Part shown: positions 8,999-17,570 of the stretch, piece after piece
Layout of the letters: the number at the start of each line of letters is the position of its first letter
Numbering within the stretch: the first letter of the stretch is position 1
Origin: Chloroflexota bacterium
GTDB lineage: Bacteria > Chloroflexota > Anaerolineae > Anaerolineales > Villigracilaceae
Length of the DNA: 64,000 nt
Assembly (NCBI GenBank): GCA_016191845.1
Contig: JACPVF010000003.1
Span: forward strand, 62,001-126,000
Reading direction: 5' to 3'
Notes under the pieces: generated by a model
What the model was told of the DNA's origin: nothing
What the model saw: the letters and a program-made list of their open reading frames with translations, nothing else
The model's database searches: none
Translations under genes and position numbers: made by a program

Positions 8999-9027
8999 GA
9001 TTGGGGAAATTCCATTTGGAGGCATTG

Positions 9028-9936
9028 ATGCGTACAAAGATATCCCTGCTGATTGTGATCCTCATGCTGGCGCTGCCCTCCCTGGCCGCCGCACAGGGAG
9101 AGGTGCATCTCGCCACGCTCGAGGTCAAGTTGTGGCCCGAGTTCGACACGCCCGACATGCTGGTCATCTACGACTTCACCCTGACCGACTCCACGCCCCT
9201 GCCCGCGCGTGTGACCTTCAAAATTCCCATCGGCGTCCAGGTGCTGGCCGTGGCATCGATGGAAAATGGCAGCCTGCTGAACACTGCCTATGACGGACCC
9301 GTCTCGATGGAGAAATGGCAGGAGTTGACCATCCTGGTGGACAAGGCCACCACGTATCACTTTGAATATTATGCACCCATCCAAAAAACGGGCAGTGACC
9401 GTCAATTCATGTTCGACTGGGCGGGCGAATACGCCGTGGACAGTCTGACCGTCACCGTACAGCAGCCGCCGACCGCCACCTCGATGACGGGTACGCCCGT
9501 GCTTGAGTCCTTCCAGGATACCGATGGGTTGACTTATCATCGTTTGAAACTGCAAAACCTTAAAGCAAGTGAGCCGTTGGCCCTGCAGGTGAAATACCAA
9601 AAGAACGACGATGTCCTGACGGCGTCCAACTCCGCCATCCAGCCATCAGCTCCGCTGGACCAAAACACCACAGGGCGTATCAGCCTGGCGAATTACACAC
9701 CTTATCTGCTGGTCTTTGCAGGCTTCCTGCTCATTGCAGGCGGTGCGGGATACTACTTCCTCTTCTCGCGGCGCGAATCCACCGGGGACAATCCTCGCCG
9801 ACGTAAACGCCGCGCCGCCCCCACAGAAAACGAGACTCCCGCCAGCGCGGTGTATTGCTCGCAATGCGGTGAGCGTGCTCGTCCGGGTGACCGCTTCTGC
9901 CGCGTGTGCGGAACACGCATTCGCCAGGGCAATTGA
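9028..9936 (+). CDS. secreted/membrane beta-domain protein with C-terminal Zn ribbon
   Basis: 302 residues from MRTKISLL, preceded by a tttggagg ribosome site; the longer frame upstream runs into panE. It has a signal peptide cleaved near LAAAQ, then about 200 extracellular residues of beta-rich sequence with no recognised family. One transmembrane helix follows (YLLVFAGFLLIAGGAGYYFLF, about residues 230-250), then a cytoplasmic tail ending in a double-knuckle zinc ribbon (CSQCG, CRVCG). Function unknown. Similar ribbon tails recur in this window (the CcmI-like protein at 29685). Confidence 0.75.
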   Translation: MRTKISLLIVILMLALPSLAAAQGEVHLATLEVKLWPEFDTPDMLVIYDFTLTDSTPLPARVTFKIPIGVQVLAVASMENGSLLNTAYDGPVSMEKWQELTILVDKATTYHFEYYAPIQKTGSDRQFMFDWAGEYAVDSLTVTVQQPPTATSMTGTPVLESFQDTDGLTYHRLKLQNLKASEPLALQVKYQKNDDVLTASNSAIQPSAPLDQNTTGRISLANYTPYLLVFAGFLLIAGGAGYYFLFSRRESTGDNPRRRKRRAAPTENETPASAVYCSQCGERARPGDRFCRVCGTRIRQGN

Positions 9937-9943
9937 CCTCAAT

Positions 9944-9987
9944 CCGAATCAAAACGTCCGCCATTTTTGGCGGACGTTTTGATTCGG
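9944..9987. terminator. bidirectional intrinsic terminator
   Basis: A 20-bp perfect stem (9944-9963 with 9968-9987) around a TTTT loop, placed between two convergent genes. Confidence 0.88.
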
Positions 9988-10004
9988 GCCGATGCGTTGC
10001 AAAC

Positions 10005-10292
10005 TTACTTCTTTGATTCCAGGGCCGCCTTGGCAGGCTTCCGTATGAACAGATAGATGGTCAACATGATGACCATACCGATCAGCATCCCTTCCAATTC
10101 GGGCGCACGAGAGGAGAGTTCCGCAAGCCAACCACGTCCGCTGGCGGAGGTAGTCGCTTCAAAGTTGGCGATGGCCTGGGCAATTTCGCTAAAGTGCAAG
10201 TCTACATAGGCGACCCCGGCCAGGGCGATGATGGTGAGGGGGATGGCTAGCGCAAAGGTCCAGAATACTGCAACGAACGGTGCTTTCAGCAT
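10005..10292 (-). CDS. small two-helix membrane protein
   Basis: 95 residues with two transmembrane helices (residues 5-28 and 68-86) and an intervening soluble loop of about 40 residues. No family was recognised. It has a strong ribosome site (aaaggagg) 6 bases from the ATG. Its upstream region carries a perfect 14-bp palindrome also found before the second kinase gene, so it may be a target of the neighbouring two-component systems. Confidence 0.65.
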   Translation of the reverse strand: MLKAPFVAVFWTFALAIPLTIIALAGVAYVDLHFSEIAQAIANFEATTSASGRGWLAELSSRAPELEGMLIGMVIMLTIYLFIRKPAKAALESKK

Positions 10293-10389
10293 GACAGCCT
10301 CCTTTCATGGCGTCGAGGGATTATTTCCGTTTAAAGGATACGTCATGACCGTCCGCGCCGCAATAGGATGCATCAGTTATTCTTATACT

Positions 10390-10410
10390 GGGGCATTAAC
10401 CCCACTTATG
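10390..10410 (-). promoter_or_regulatory. palindromic operator-like motif (full site)
   Basis: GGGGCATTAACCCC (10390-10403) is a perfect palindrome flanked by ACTTATG. On the minus strand it reads CATAAGTGGGGTTAATG. It recurs before the kinase gene at 23393 (13 of 14 bases) and as a 15-of-17 copy before the octaheme cytochrome gene (20805-20821). It lies about 100 bases upstream of the ATG at 10292. Confidence 0.5.
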
Positions 10411-11059
10411 GTTTGATCAGACCCCTTCGGATTGCGTATTTCACCAGCTCGATGCGGTTGTGCAGTCCGAGTTTCCCCATCAGGTTTTCGCGGTGACGGG
10501 CTACCGTGTGTGGACTGATGACCAGTTCGGCAGCGATCTCGTCGTTGGTCTTCCCCTCCGCCAACAGCGCCAGGACCTCCCGTTCCCGCGGGGTCAGGTC
10601 ACCCAGGCTGGCGGTCTGCACCTCGTCATCCTCCCGCACCAGGAAATCCTTGACCAGCAGTTTTGCCAGCGATGGATAGATGTAAACGTCGCCACGGTGC
10701 GCCGCGCGAATGGCAGCAATCAGGTCATCGGGGGCGGCCCGCTTGGGCACGTACGCAGAGGCCCCCACCCGCAGCATCTCGAAGAAATATTGCTGATCCT
10801 CATGAATGGTTAGTGCCACCACCGCCATCTGGGGGTGGACCTGTTTGAGGCGGCGGGTCACCTCGATGCCCGAAAGGTCGGGCAGGGTGATGTCCATGAT
10901 GACCACATCCGGCTGGAGTTCATCGGCCAGTGCAAGCGCCTGCGTCCCATTCCCTGCCTCACCGACCAACAGCAGATCAGACTCATTCTCCAGCAACATA
11001 CGCAAACCGCTGCGTACCACGGCATGATCGTCCACCAGCAAGAGTCGAATTTCAGCCAT
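10406..11059 (-). CDS. NarL/FixJ-type response regulator (pair 1)
   Basis: 217 residues. The receiver domain has DDH at the start, the phospho-acceptor Asp in VVIMDITLPDLSG (about 55) and the lysine in YVPKRA. A LuxR-type helix-turn-helix at about residues 150-210 starts at LTPREREVLALLAEG, with recognition helix HTVARHRENLMGKLGLH. Its start overlaps the kinase gene by 8 bases, so kinase and regulator are coupled. The DNA-binding helix nearly matches that of the second regulator at 24855, which suggests shared targets. Confidence 0.93.
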   Translation of the reverse strand: MAEIRLLLVDDHAVVRSGLRMLLENESDLLLVGEAGNGTQALALADELQPDVVIMDITLPDLSGIEVTRRLKQVHPQMAVVALTIHEDQQYFFEMLRVGASAYVPKRAAPDDLIAAIRAAHRGDVYIYPSLAKLLVKDFLVREDDEVQTASLGDLTPREREVLALLAEGKTNDEIAAELVISPHTVARHRENLMGKLGLHNRIELVKYAIRRGLIKP

Positions 11060-12506
11060 GCGTTTCCCTTTCGAGCGGCACCATCACCTCCACCAGCGTG
11101 CCCATCCCAGGTTCGGATCGGATTACGCACGCACCGCCCACCAATGCAGCGCGTTCCTGGATCCCGAGCAATCCCCAACACGGATATTCACGCCGCGTGA
11201 GGGCCATGTCCACGTCGAAGCCGCAGCCCTTGTCCTCGACGTGAATGCTGACCTCCGCCCCACGGAAGAGAATCTGCACCTCGGCCCGGTCTGTTTTGGC
11301 GTGGCGGACGACATTGGTCACGCACTCCTGCACGATGCGATAGAGGACGGTGCGCACCTCGAGAGGAAGTTCCACCTCCTCTCCCTGACTGGAAACCCCC
11401 ACCGCGACCCCGGTCCGCTCCCCCATCTGGGCGGCATACCAACGCACGGCGGCCACCAGCCCAAAATCGTCCAATTGGGGCGGATGTAAACCGGTGATCA
11501 GATTCTGCAAACCGAACAAACCGGTCGCCACCACACCCTGCAATTCGCGCGCCTGCTTCGGAATCCGCTCGGAATGTAGAACGACATTGTCACTGATGGC
11601 GCGCAATCCCATACCAAGCGCGGTCAGGGTCTGGCCCACTTCATCGTGCAGCTCACGGGCGATGCGCTGGCGTTCCAACTCCTGCGCGCGGACCGTCTGC
11701 CGCAGCAACTCCTCGCGCAGTTCCTCCAGCCGACGACGTTCAGCCAGCTGAGCCTGGCTCAGTGTCTCGATCTGACGACGCGTCTCTTCCTCAAAGGCGC
11801 GCAGCGAACGGATGATCGCAACAGCGGCGATACAGGCCATCACCGAACGGAAGAGTTGAATGCGAAAGCCGAACCATGCAAGGAAGGTGTCTGCATTGAG
11901 GAAGCCTGACGGGAAGACCACGCTCCTGGCGGCAAAGAGTTGCCCCACCCCTCCATACAGACCGAAAGCAACCGCCGCGATGATCACATCCCGCCCAAAA
12001 TCGCTCATCCCCGCCTGCAGGAATTTCTGCCGCTGCAAGAACAATCCCCAGGCGGCCAGAGCTGCGCCGGGGATGGCCAACGAATAGCGGGTATACACAT
12101 CCGCCGCGACAAGACGCTGGAGCGGAGACTCGGTCAAGAACAGCCAGATCAGTCCCACGGTCCAGACGAGGGCAATGACACCGAGCAATTGCCAGGCCAG
12201 GCGGGCACGGGTTGACCCCACTACCAGGCGTGCGCCGAATTGGATCAGAAATAGGAAAGAGACCGCCAGCAAGATCACCCGTCCCGGCCCGATCCACGCA
12301 GACAACGCAGACGCATCCATCGGCGGGTGGATGAGCAGGAACATTTCCAGCCACTCGTGCGTGCCGTGCACCAGCCCAAAACCCGCCAGGGAGCGCAGGG
12401 CGCGCGCAAAATCCTGCTCGGAGGAACGCCCTACCTCCAGCAGGATGGCCAGCCCCATGCTGAAAAAAGACAACCCATACAGGAAGTACACGGTGATGAT
12501 GTCCAT
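11052..12506 (-). CDS. membrane sensor histidine kinase, NarX/DesK type (pair 1)
   Basis: 484 residues. About seven transmembrane helices occupy residues 1-230, with an intramembrane-edge motif HGTHEW near residue 50. A coiled coil follows, then the HisKA_3 dimerisation box (RQRIARELHDEVGQTLTAL, phospho-His in ELHDE) and an HATPase domain (DKGCGFDVD, GLLGIQERA). The signal is unknown; the His-containing membrane domain could sense a redox carrier, haem or gas. The paralogous kinase at 23393 has the same membrane domain. It forms an operon with the regulator, on the left edge of the cytochrome island. No clear ribosome site precedes the ATG. Confidence 0.92.
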   Translation of the reverse strand: MDIITVYFLYGLSFFSMGLAILLEVGRSSEQDFARALRSLAGFGLVHGTHEWLEMFLLIHPPMDASALSAWIGPGRVILLAVSFLFLIQFGARLVVGSTRARLAWQLLGVIALVWTVGLIWLFLTESPLQRLVAADVYTRYSLAIPGAALAAWGLFLQRQKFLQAGMSDFGRDVIIAAVAFGLYGGVGQLFAARSVVFPSGFLNADTFLAWFGFRIQLFRSVMACIAAVAIIRSLRAFEEETRRQIETLSQAQLAERRRLEELREELLRQTVRAQELERQRIARELHDEVGQTLTALGMGLRAISDNVVLHSERIPKQARELQGVVATGLFGLQNLITGLHPPQLDDFGLVAAVRWYAAQMGERTGVAVGVSSQGEEVELPLEVRTVLYRIVQECVTNVVRHAKTDRAEVQILFRGAEVSIHVEDKGCGFDVDMALTRREYPCWGLLGIQERAALVGGACVIRSEPGMGTLVEVMVPLERETHG

Positions 12507-12565
12507 GTGGTTTCACTTTTATCTTATCCCCCGTCCTCGACTGAGTCAATGAACAACCATGATTC

Positions 12566-12602
12566 AAAAAACTCACCCGCGAGATTCGCGGGTGAGTTTC
12601 AG
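12566..12602 (-). terminator. intrinsic terminator of the cytochrome b/nonaheme operon
   Basis: A 14-bp perfect stem (12569-12582 with 12586-12599) around a 3-base loop. On the minus strand it is followed by a T-run, just past the stop of the gene at 12620. Confidence 0.88.
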
Positions 12603-12619
12603 GTTTTCACTTTTTGCGT

Positions 12620-13876
12620 TTACTTTTCAGGCGCGCCCGCGTCGAGCCAGGCCTTGATCTTGGCGATCTCGTCAGCCAGCAATGCAGCATAGGGGTGTTT
12701 GCCGCTCTCGAACTTGACGATCATCGGGCTGTTGGCCGAGTCGCTGGGGATGAAGACCGGGCCGGTGGCGCCGCCCTTCATTGCGTCAGCATAAGAGGAG
12801 AGCATCAATCCGCCCGAAGCCGATGGGCCGTGACACATCAGACATTTCTGCGCCAGCATGGGACCGATAATGGCGTCCCAGGTGGGTGCGGAGGACGATG
12901 CCTCTGGGGTGCCGGTCGGAGCTGCAGGCGAGGACTCCGACGAGGGCTGGGTGGCAGGCACGGGTGTTGCGGTCGGGACCGGGGTATTCGTCGGCGTGAG
13001 TGTAGGTGACGGGGTGGGCGTCTGCGGCACGTAGACGGGGATGGTCGGTTCGAAGTTTGGGACAGACACGGCTGTCGTCTCGTGCCCCACGAAGAAGTAG
13101 AACCCATAACTGAATAACGCCAGGATGACGATGGCAATAGGCGCGTAGAGATACTGTCGCTTGCGCAACACCGCCGGCGGGATGGGCTCTGGCTGCTTGC
13201 CCGAATTGATCTGTGCCAGTTCGGCGGGATGCTCGTGCTCCATCTCCTCCTGGCTCATCTTGCCGGTGAACATGCTCAAGTTAAGATGCTTGATGTGCAC
13301 ATGGTAGAAGTGCCAGATGATGATGGCCAGCACGGCCAGCACAGCCTCGGCTCCGTGCGCAGCCTTGGCAGCAGGGATGGCTTCGCCCGGCAGGATGCGC
13401 AGGGTGGTGAGCGGGTTCCACATCATGAAGCCGGTCAAGCCCATCACGACCGTGCCCCAGATCAATGCCAGGTACTCGGCCTTTTCGGCGTACGAGTAGC
13501 GGCCGTAATACGCCTTATGCTTGCGCAGACCAAGGTAATACAGCACGTCTTCGTATACGTGGAGGATGTCGTTGATCCACGGGATCATGGTGATGGGCGT
13601 GCGCAGCACCATCACGCGGTAGAGCACTTCCAACACGTGGAAGACGCTCACGATCATCATCACGATGGCCGAGGTGTGATGGATGAGCCGTGCCGTTTCG
13701 ATGCCGCCCAACAACCTGAAGAAGCCCAGGCTGATGGGAGAATCAGGAAACTTCTGCGGCAGGCCCGTGAAACCCAGCACCGTGAACGAGATCAGAAACA
13801 CGATATGCTGGAGCCGCTGGATGAGATCAAAACGGACGTAGGCCTTTGTGGCGGAGGCCTGGGATTTCTCAGTCAT
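12620..13876 (-). CDS. four-helix cytochrome b fused to a monohaem cytochrome c domain
   Basis: 418 residues from MTEKSQAS: an aaggagg site lies 6 bases before this ATG, which overlaps the upstream stop; the longer frame adds 8 residues without a site. Residues about 20-240 form a four-helix cytochrome b (b561/formate dehydrogenase gamma type) with likely haem histidines in LIHHTSA and IIWHFYHVHIKHL. A fifth helix and a Thr/Pro linker lead to one CLMCH haem site in a domain like those of Planctomycete-type cytochromes. It probably passes electrons between menaquinol and the nonahaem partner. It is a paralogue of the gene at 15296. Confidence 0.88.
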   Translation of the reverse strand: MTEKSQASATKAYVRFDLIQRLQHIVFLISFTVLGFTGLPQKFPDSPISLGFFRLLGGIETARLIHHTSAIVMMIVSVFHVLEVLYRVMVLRTPITMIPWINDILHVYEDVLYYLGLRKHKAYYGRYSYAEKAEYLALIWGTVVMGLTGFMMWNPLTTLRILPGEAIPAAKAAHGAEAVLAVLAIIIWHFYHVHIKHLNLSMFTGKMSQEEMEHEHPAELAQINSGKQPEPIPPAVLRKRQYLYAPIAIVILALFSYGFYFFVGHETTAVSVPNFEPTIPVYVPQTPTPSPTLTPTNTPVPTATPVPATQPSSESSPAAPTGTPEASSSAPTWDAIIGPMLAQKCLMCHGPSASGGLMLSSYADAMKGGATGPVFIPSDSANSPMIVKFESGKHPYAALLADEIAKIKAWLDAGAPEK

Positions 13877-15299
13877 TGTGGGCCTCCTTGTCCTCGTCAT
13901 TGGATCCCTCGGGAGCGGGCGATTCGCCTTCGGCGGATTCCACTTCGACTTGCTCGGGCTCCTCTAGACCCACAGTTGGTTCCGCTTCGACGGCTTCTGC
14001 CTCGGCTGGCGGCGGGACTTCCTCGACCGGCGGAGTCTCCTCCTCCGCCTTCGGCGTCTCGGCCGGGGCGGCTTCCTCCACCGGGGCGGGCGGCACCGGT
14101 GCGGACGGCTCTTCATGCTTTACGACAGGCTTCGGCTTGCGGAAGCGGTTGATCATCATGCGCGTGAAGTCCATCACCACCAGGAGGCCCATCGAACCCA
14201 GCACGCCGGGGATCATGAACTTATAGAACAGGTTGATGTAATACACAACCGGGTACTTCTCCGGTGAGGGGATGTAATGCGACATCCACGCGTCGGGGAA
14301 GTTGGCCGTCGCATCCGGATGACAGGCCTGACACTTCTTCAGTAGATTCTCGCGCACAGCCAAGCCCTTGGCGGGATCATCAATCCGCATAATGTCGTGC
14401 GTGCCGTGGCAGTCCGTGCAGACCGGCTTGTTGGTGGGCTGGTCGGGAAATTCCTTGCTGAAGATCTCCACCGTGGTACCGTGGAAGTCGGACACGTAGG
14501 TGCTCAACACCTGCGTAGACAGGCCGTACTTCCTCATCAAAGTCTCGTCGGTGTGACACTTGGCGCACAGGGAGGGCACGCTGTTGCGGAAACTGGCCGT
14601 TGTGGGGCTTTGGATATTGTGCACCCCATGGCAATCCACGCAGGTCGGCACATCCAGGTTGCCTTCCTGGGTCAGCGCCGCGCCGTGGACGCTTTGTGCA
14701 TACACGCCATAGATGGCGTTATGACACTTGGCGCAGGTGTTGGGAATTTCCAAGCGCGCTTCGGGCAACAGCTTGCCGGTTGCAGGATCGGTCATCGGTT
14801 TCTGCGTGTGCGGGTTATGACAATCCGCGCAGACGGCCGCATTCTGGTTGCCAGCCGCCAGGGCCTTCTGATGGACACTGTCCATCGCCAGGGCGGATTG
14901 GTCTGAATGGCACTGGGTACAGGAGGCGGAGAAAGTCAACGTCACTTCGCGCAGCGATTGAACTTTGCGATCCGGGTGCGGGAAGCCGGTGATATCAGTA
15001 TGGCAGGACGTGCAGGCCACCTCGTTGGTGCCATGCACACTGGCTCCAAAGGCCTCAGAGTCGATGGTCAATTGCAGGGTCTCGCCGCTGTCCAACCCGA
15101 CCTTCATGCCCGCCTGCGAGTGGCAGGATAGACACAGGCTATTATCCGCCGCCTGGGGATGAGGGGCAGGCTGGTTAACGGAAACAGCCGCACGGTCCAT
15201 GAAGCTGGGACCGGCGGAGGCCGACGACAGGGCGAATCCAAAACTGACGAGGCAGGCCACTAGGCCCGCCACGAAGAGCAGGTTGCGGAGTCGCATCAC
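13869..15299 (-). CDS. nonahaem cytochrome c, membrane anchored, with acidic Pro-rich tail
   Basis: 476 residues: signal peptide, then nine CxxCH sites (CLSCH, CTSCH, CTQCH, CADCH, CAKCH, CVDCH, CAKCH, CTDCH, CQACH). One transmembrane helix follows at about 350-370, and a Glu/Pro-rich tail of about 90 residues would be cytoplasmic. All sites are CxxCH; the catalytic CxxCK of nitrite reductase NrfA is absent, so electron transfer is more likely than catalysis. It is a clear paralogue of the cytochrome at 16003, sharing its haem spacing and a CHGVHNIQ segment. It overlaps both neighbours by 4-8 bases. Confidence 0.9.
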   Translation of the reverse strand: MMRLRNLLFVAGLVACLVSFGFALSSASAGPSFMDRAAVSVNQPAPHPQAADNSLCLSCHSQAGMKVGLDSGETLQLTIDSEAFGASVHGTNEVACTSCHTDITGFPHPDRKVQSLREVTLTFSASCTQCHSDQSALAMDSVHQKALAAGNQNAAVCADCHNPHTQKPMTDPATGKLLPEARLEIPNTCAKCHNAIYGVYAQSVHGAALTQEGNLDVPTCVDCHGVHNIQSPTTASFRNSVPSLCAKCHTDETLMRKYGLSTQVLSTYVSDFHGTTVEIFSKEFPDQPTNKPVCTDCHGTHDIMRIDDPAKGLAVRENLLKKCQACHPDATANFPDAWMSHYIPSPEKYPVVYYINLFYKFMIPGVLGSMGLLVVMDFTRMMINRFRKPKPVVKHEEPSAPVPPAPVEEAAPAETPKAEEETPPVEEVPPPAEAEAVEAEPTVGLEEPEQVEVESAEGESPAPEGSNDEDKEAHND

Positions 15300-16006
15300 T
15301 TCCTCTCTCCTGACTGGCCGGCGAGACGCTCGTATTCTTTCTCGTGATAGGTTCGCATCTCCTCTTCGCTTAGTCGGCCCGTGAACATGCTCAGGTTCAG
15401 GCGTTCGATGTGAACGTGATAGATGTGCCAGATGAGGATGAAGATCGCCAGGACAACCGACTCGGTGCTATGAGCCAGTTTCGCGGCGGGCACCACCCCA
15501 CCCGGCAGGAAGCTGGTGGCCTGGATGGGGAACCAGATGATCAATCCACTGATGCCCATGATGGCCACACTGAAGAAGACCACCCAGTAGGTGACCTTCT
15601 GCTCGAAGTTATAACGGCCGAACCTCGGTTTATCCTTGCGCAGGAAGAGCAGATACTGGATCATGTGCCAGGCGTCGCGCAGGTCCTGCATGGTGGGCAG
15701 CAGATCGCCCGGCAGGCTGCGGCGGCTCATCAACACCAGGATGCGTCCCAAATGGTAGATCACCACCAGGCTGAGGAGGATGGCCGCGGCGTGATGAATG
15801 TTTTGGATCAGGAAGACCTGGTCTGGCGTGGCGAGCAGATCCTGGCTGATGGAGAACTCGCGGTATTTTTGGGGCAGGCCAGTCAGCAACAAGACCAGGA
15901 TGCTCAGGAACAGGAGGGCATGTTCCCAACGCTGACCGAGCGTAAAGCGCAGGAAGGTTCGTTCCTGCCGGGCAAGCGGGGTGGATTTGGCTTGTGTTCC
16001 GCTCAT
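15296..16006 (-). CDS. four-helix cytochrome b membrane subunit
   Basis: 236 residues, four transmembrane helices, with histidines in WEHALLF, IQNIHHAAA and LIWHIYHVHIERL that would hold two b haems. It shares TGLPQK, FGRYN and LNLSMFTG..SEEEM with the cytochrome b at 12620, so the two are duplicates; this copy lacks the fused cytochrome c. The expected role is menaquinol oxidation (or menaquinone reduction) for the nonahaem partner encoded just upstream. Genes overlap by 4 bases on both sides. Confidence 0.88.
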   Translation of the reverse strand: MSGTQAKSTPLARQERTFLRFTLGQRWEHALLFLSILVLLLTGLPQKYREFSISQDLLATPDQVFLIQNIHHAAAILLSLVVIYHLGRILVLMSRRSLPGDLLPTMQDLRDAWHMIQYLLFLRKDKPRFGRYNFEQKVTYWVVFFSVAIMGISGLIIWFPIQATSFLPGGVVPAAKLAHSTESVVLAIFILIWHIYHVHIERLNLSMFTGRLSEEEMRTYHEKEYERLAGQSGERK

Positions 16007-17115
16007 GGCCGGTTACTCCTCACGCGATCAACAGTGTTTCGAATAATTTGCAAGATGACGTAGATGACGCACACCCATAAAACGAACGGGGTAAAGGAAC
16101 CATAAAACTTGTCCACGTAGAAGAGGAAGGGCGTGCGCTCCAGGCTGATTGGGTTGTGGCCGGTCCAGGCGTCGGTCCAGTTGGGACCCGCGTTTGGGTG
16201 GCACTGACGGCACGTATTCAGCAGGTTCTTCGGATTCACCTTCGAAGACGGGTCGCCCGTCGAACGGATGTCGTGGATGCCGTGGCAGTCGGAGCAGACC
16301 GCGCTGTCGTGCCAAATGGTGGGCCAGCGCGCCTTGTACACGGAAACGTCCACACCATGCCAGGAGCGCTTATAGATATCATACACATCTGAGGACAGGC
16401 CGTACTTGTCCATCAATTCCTTGTTCGCATGGCAGCCCGCACACAGTTCCGGCTCGGCCACGCGGAACTGGCTCGTACGCGGGTCCTGGATATTATGCAC
16501 ACCGTGACAAGTGGTGCAAACCGGCACATCGGGATTTTCATCCTTCATCAAGGCTGCGCCATGCACACTCTGTTTATAGGTCTCCACGATCTGGCTGTGG
16601 CACTGCCCGCAAGTCTCCGAGATCAGCGAACGCGGCTCGTCGGGCGGGCGGATGTCGTGCGCGCCGTGGCAGTCCGTGCAGACGGGGGCGTTCTGGTTCC
16701 CTGCTGCCGCAGCCTGGGCGTGCATGCTATCCTGGGTCTTCTGATAATTCGAAGAGTGACACTTCTCACAGGTCTGATAATAAGAAAGCGAAAGTTCCCG
16801 CTTTGTCTGGAACTTGATTGCGGGGTGCGGGTACTCGGAAATATCGTTATGGCAGGCCTCGCACTCGATGCCGACGGCGCTGTGGACAGAATGCCGCAGG
16901 TCATCCTCAGCAATGTAGAGTGAAAGTTTCTCGCCGCTGGGAAGCGTGGTGCTCAATGTGGGATCGCCGTGGCAGGTCAGACAATACTTCACCGTCTCCT
17001 GCCCGGTCGGCTTTGCGCTGGCAGGCGACACCACAAATAAAAGACTGATCACCACAGCGGTCACGCCAGCAGCGATCAACCAAAAGACCTGCCGATGAAA
17101 GGTACGCGGTGTCAT
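16003..17115 (-). CDS. nonahaem cytochrome c, membrane anchored
   Basis: 370 residues: N-terminal signal helix, nine CxxCH sites (CLTCH, CEACH, CEKCH, CTDCH, CGQCH, CTTCH, CAGCH, CSDCH, CRQCH) and a C-terminal transmembrane helix (PFVLWVCVIYVILQII). It is paralogous to the protein at 13869 but lacks its acidic tail. It probably sits on the outer face of the membrane and exchanges electrons with the cytochrome b at 15296. No catalytic haem variant is visible. It is the second gene of a five-gene operon. Confidence 0.9.
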   Translation of the reverse strand: MTPRTFHRQVFWLIAAGVTAVVISLLFVVSPASAKPTGQETVKYCLTCHGDPTLSTTLPSGEKLSLYIAEDDLRHSVHSAVGIECEACHNDISEYPHPAIKFQTKRELSLSYYQTCEKCHSSNYQKTQDSMHAQAAAAGNQNAPVCTDCHGAHDIRPPDEPRSLISETCGQCHSQIVETYKQSVHGAALMKDENPDVPVCTTCHGVHNIQDPRTSQFRVAEPELCAGCHANKELMDKYGLSSDVYDIYKRSWHGVDVSVYKARWPTIWHDSAVCSDCHGIHDIRSTGDPSSKVNPKNLLNTCRQCHPNAGPNWTDAWTGHNPISLERTPFLFYVDKFYGSFTPFVLWVCVIYVILQIIRNTVDRVRSNRP

Positions 17116-17118
17116 GGG

Positions 17119-17364
17119 CTACGACTCCTTGTTTTTTTCGACAGTGGACTTCCCACCCTGGACCTCAGAGCGGGTCGCTGCTATTTCATTCTGGGCCGCG
17201 CCCCCATTCTCCTCACGGTCATCGGGCGGCTCGGGCGCTTCGGGCGCCACCAGCCCTATTTTACGGAGCAGGTAGGAAACCCCGAACAGAACCGCAAGCG
17301 GGATAACGCAGCGCAGGATGAACAGCAAGGCCACAAAAATTGGGCTGGCAGTTGTGTCATTCAT
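17119..17364 (-). CDS. small single-helix membrane protein, first gene of cytochrome operon
   Basis: 81 residues from MNDTTASP, chosen because a ggaggg site lies 6 bases upstream; a longer frame from 17394 lacks one. One transmembrane helix (residues 8-30) is followed by a hydrophilic Pro/Glu-rich tail of about 45 residues. No family was recognised. It lies 3 bases before the nonahaem gene and leads the operon, so it may be a small assembly or docking subunit of the cytochrome b/c complex. Confidence 0.65.
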   Translation of the reverse strand: MNDTTASPIFVALLFILRCVIPLAVLFGVSYLLRKIGLVAPEAPEPPDDREENGGAAQNEIAATRSEVQGGKSTVEKNKES

Positions 17365-17459
17365 GGCGTTTCCCTCCACGGCAAGGCTTTCCAAAAGCTT
17401 GCAGCGAATTTGGCAGGCATTGCGTCTCCAGAATATGAGTGTGGGATTAAGTAATGGAT

Positions 17460-17504
17460 AGTATAACCCAAACCTGTCACATGAGAATATTGACAGATGT
17501 CACT
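17460..17504 (-). promoter_or_regulatory. promoter of the nonahaem/cytochrome b operon with CRP/FNR-like site
   Basis: On the minus strand AGTGACATCTGTCAAT (17489-17504) fits GTGA-N6-TCA of the CRP/FNR family. A likely -10 (TATACT, 17465-17460) puts the site centre about 43 bases before the predicted start, near the class II activator position. The -35 is poor, as expected for an activated promoter. By-eye prediction. Confidence 0.45.
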
Positions 17505-17513
17505 TATTACGTA

Positions 17514-17551
17514 GAAAAAAGAAAGGGCGGGTCTGAATGACCCGCCCTTTC
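17514..17551 (-). terminator. intrinsic terminator of the NrfD operon
   Basis: A 13-bp perfect stem (17521-17533 with 17539-17551). On the minus strand it is followed by T-rich sequence (complement of gtagaaaaaa). Confidence 0.88.
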
Positions 17552-17570
17552 CATGGAAGCATTTGAAAGG

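Noticed and set aside
10390-10403. GGGGCATTAACCCC as the terminator of the response-regulator gene
   Set aside because: Only four G-C pairs around a six-base loop and no T-run on the minus strand; the recurrence upstream of other genes fits an operator better.
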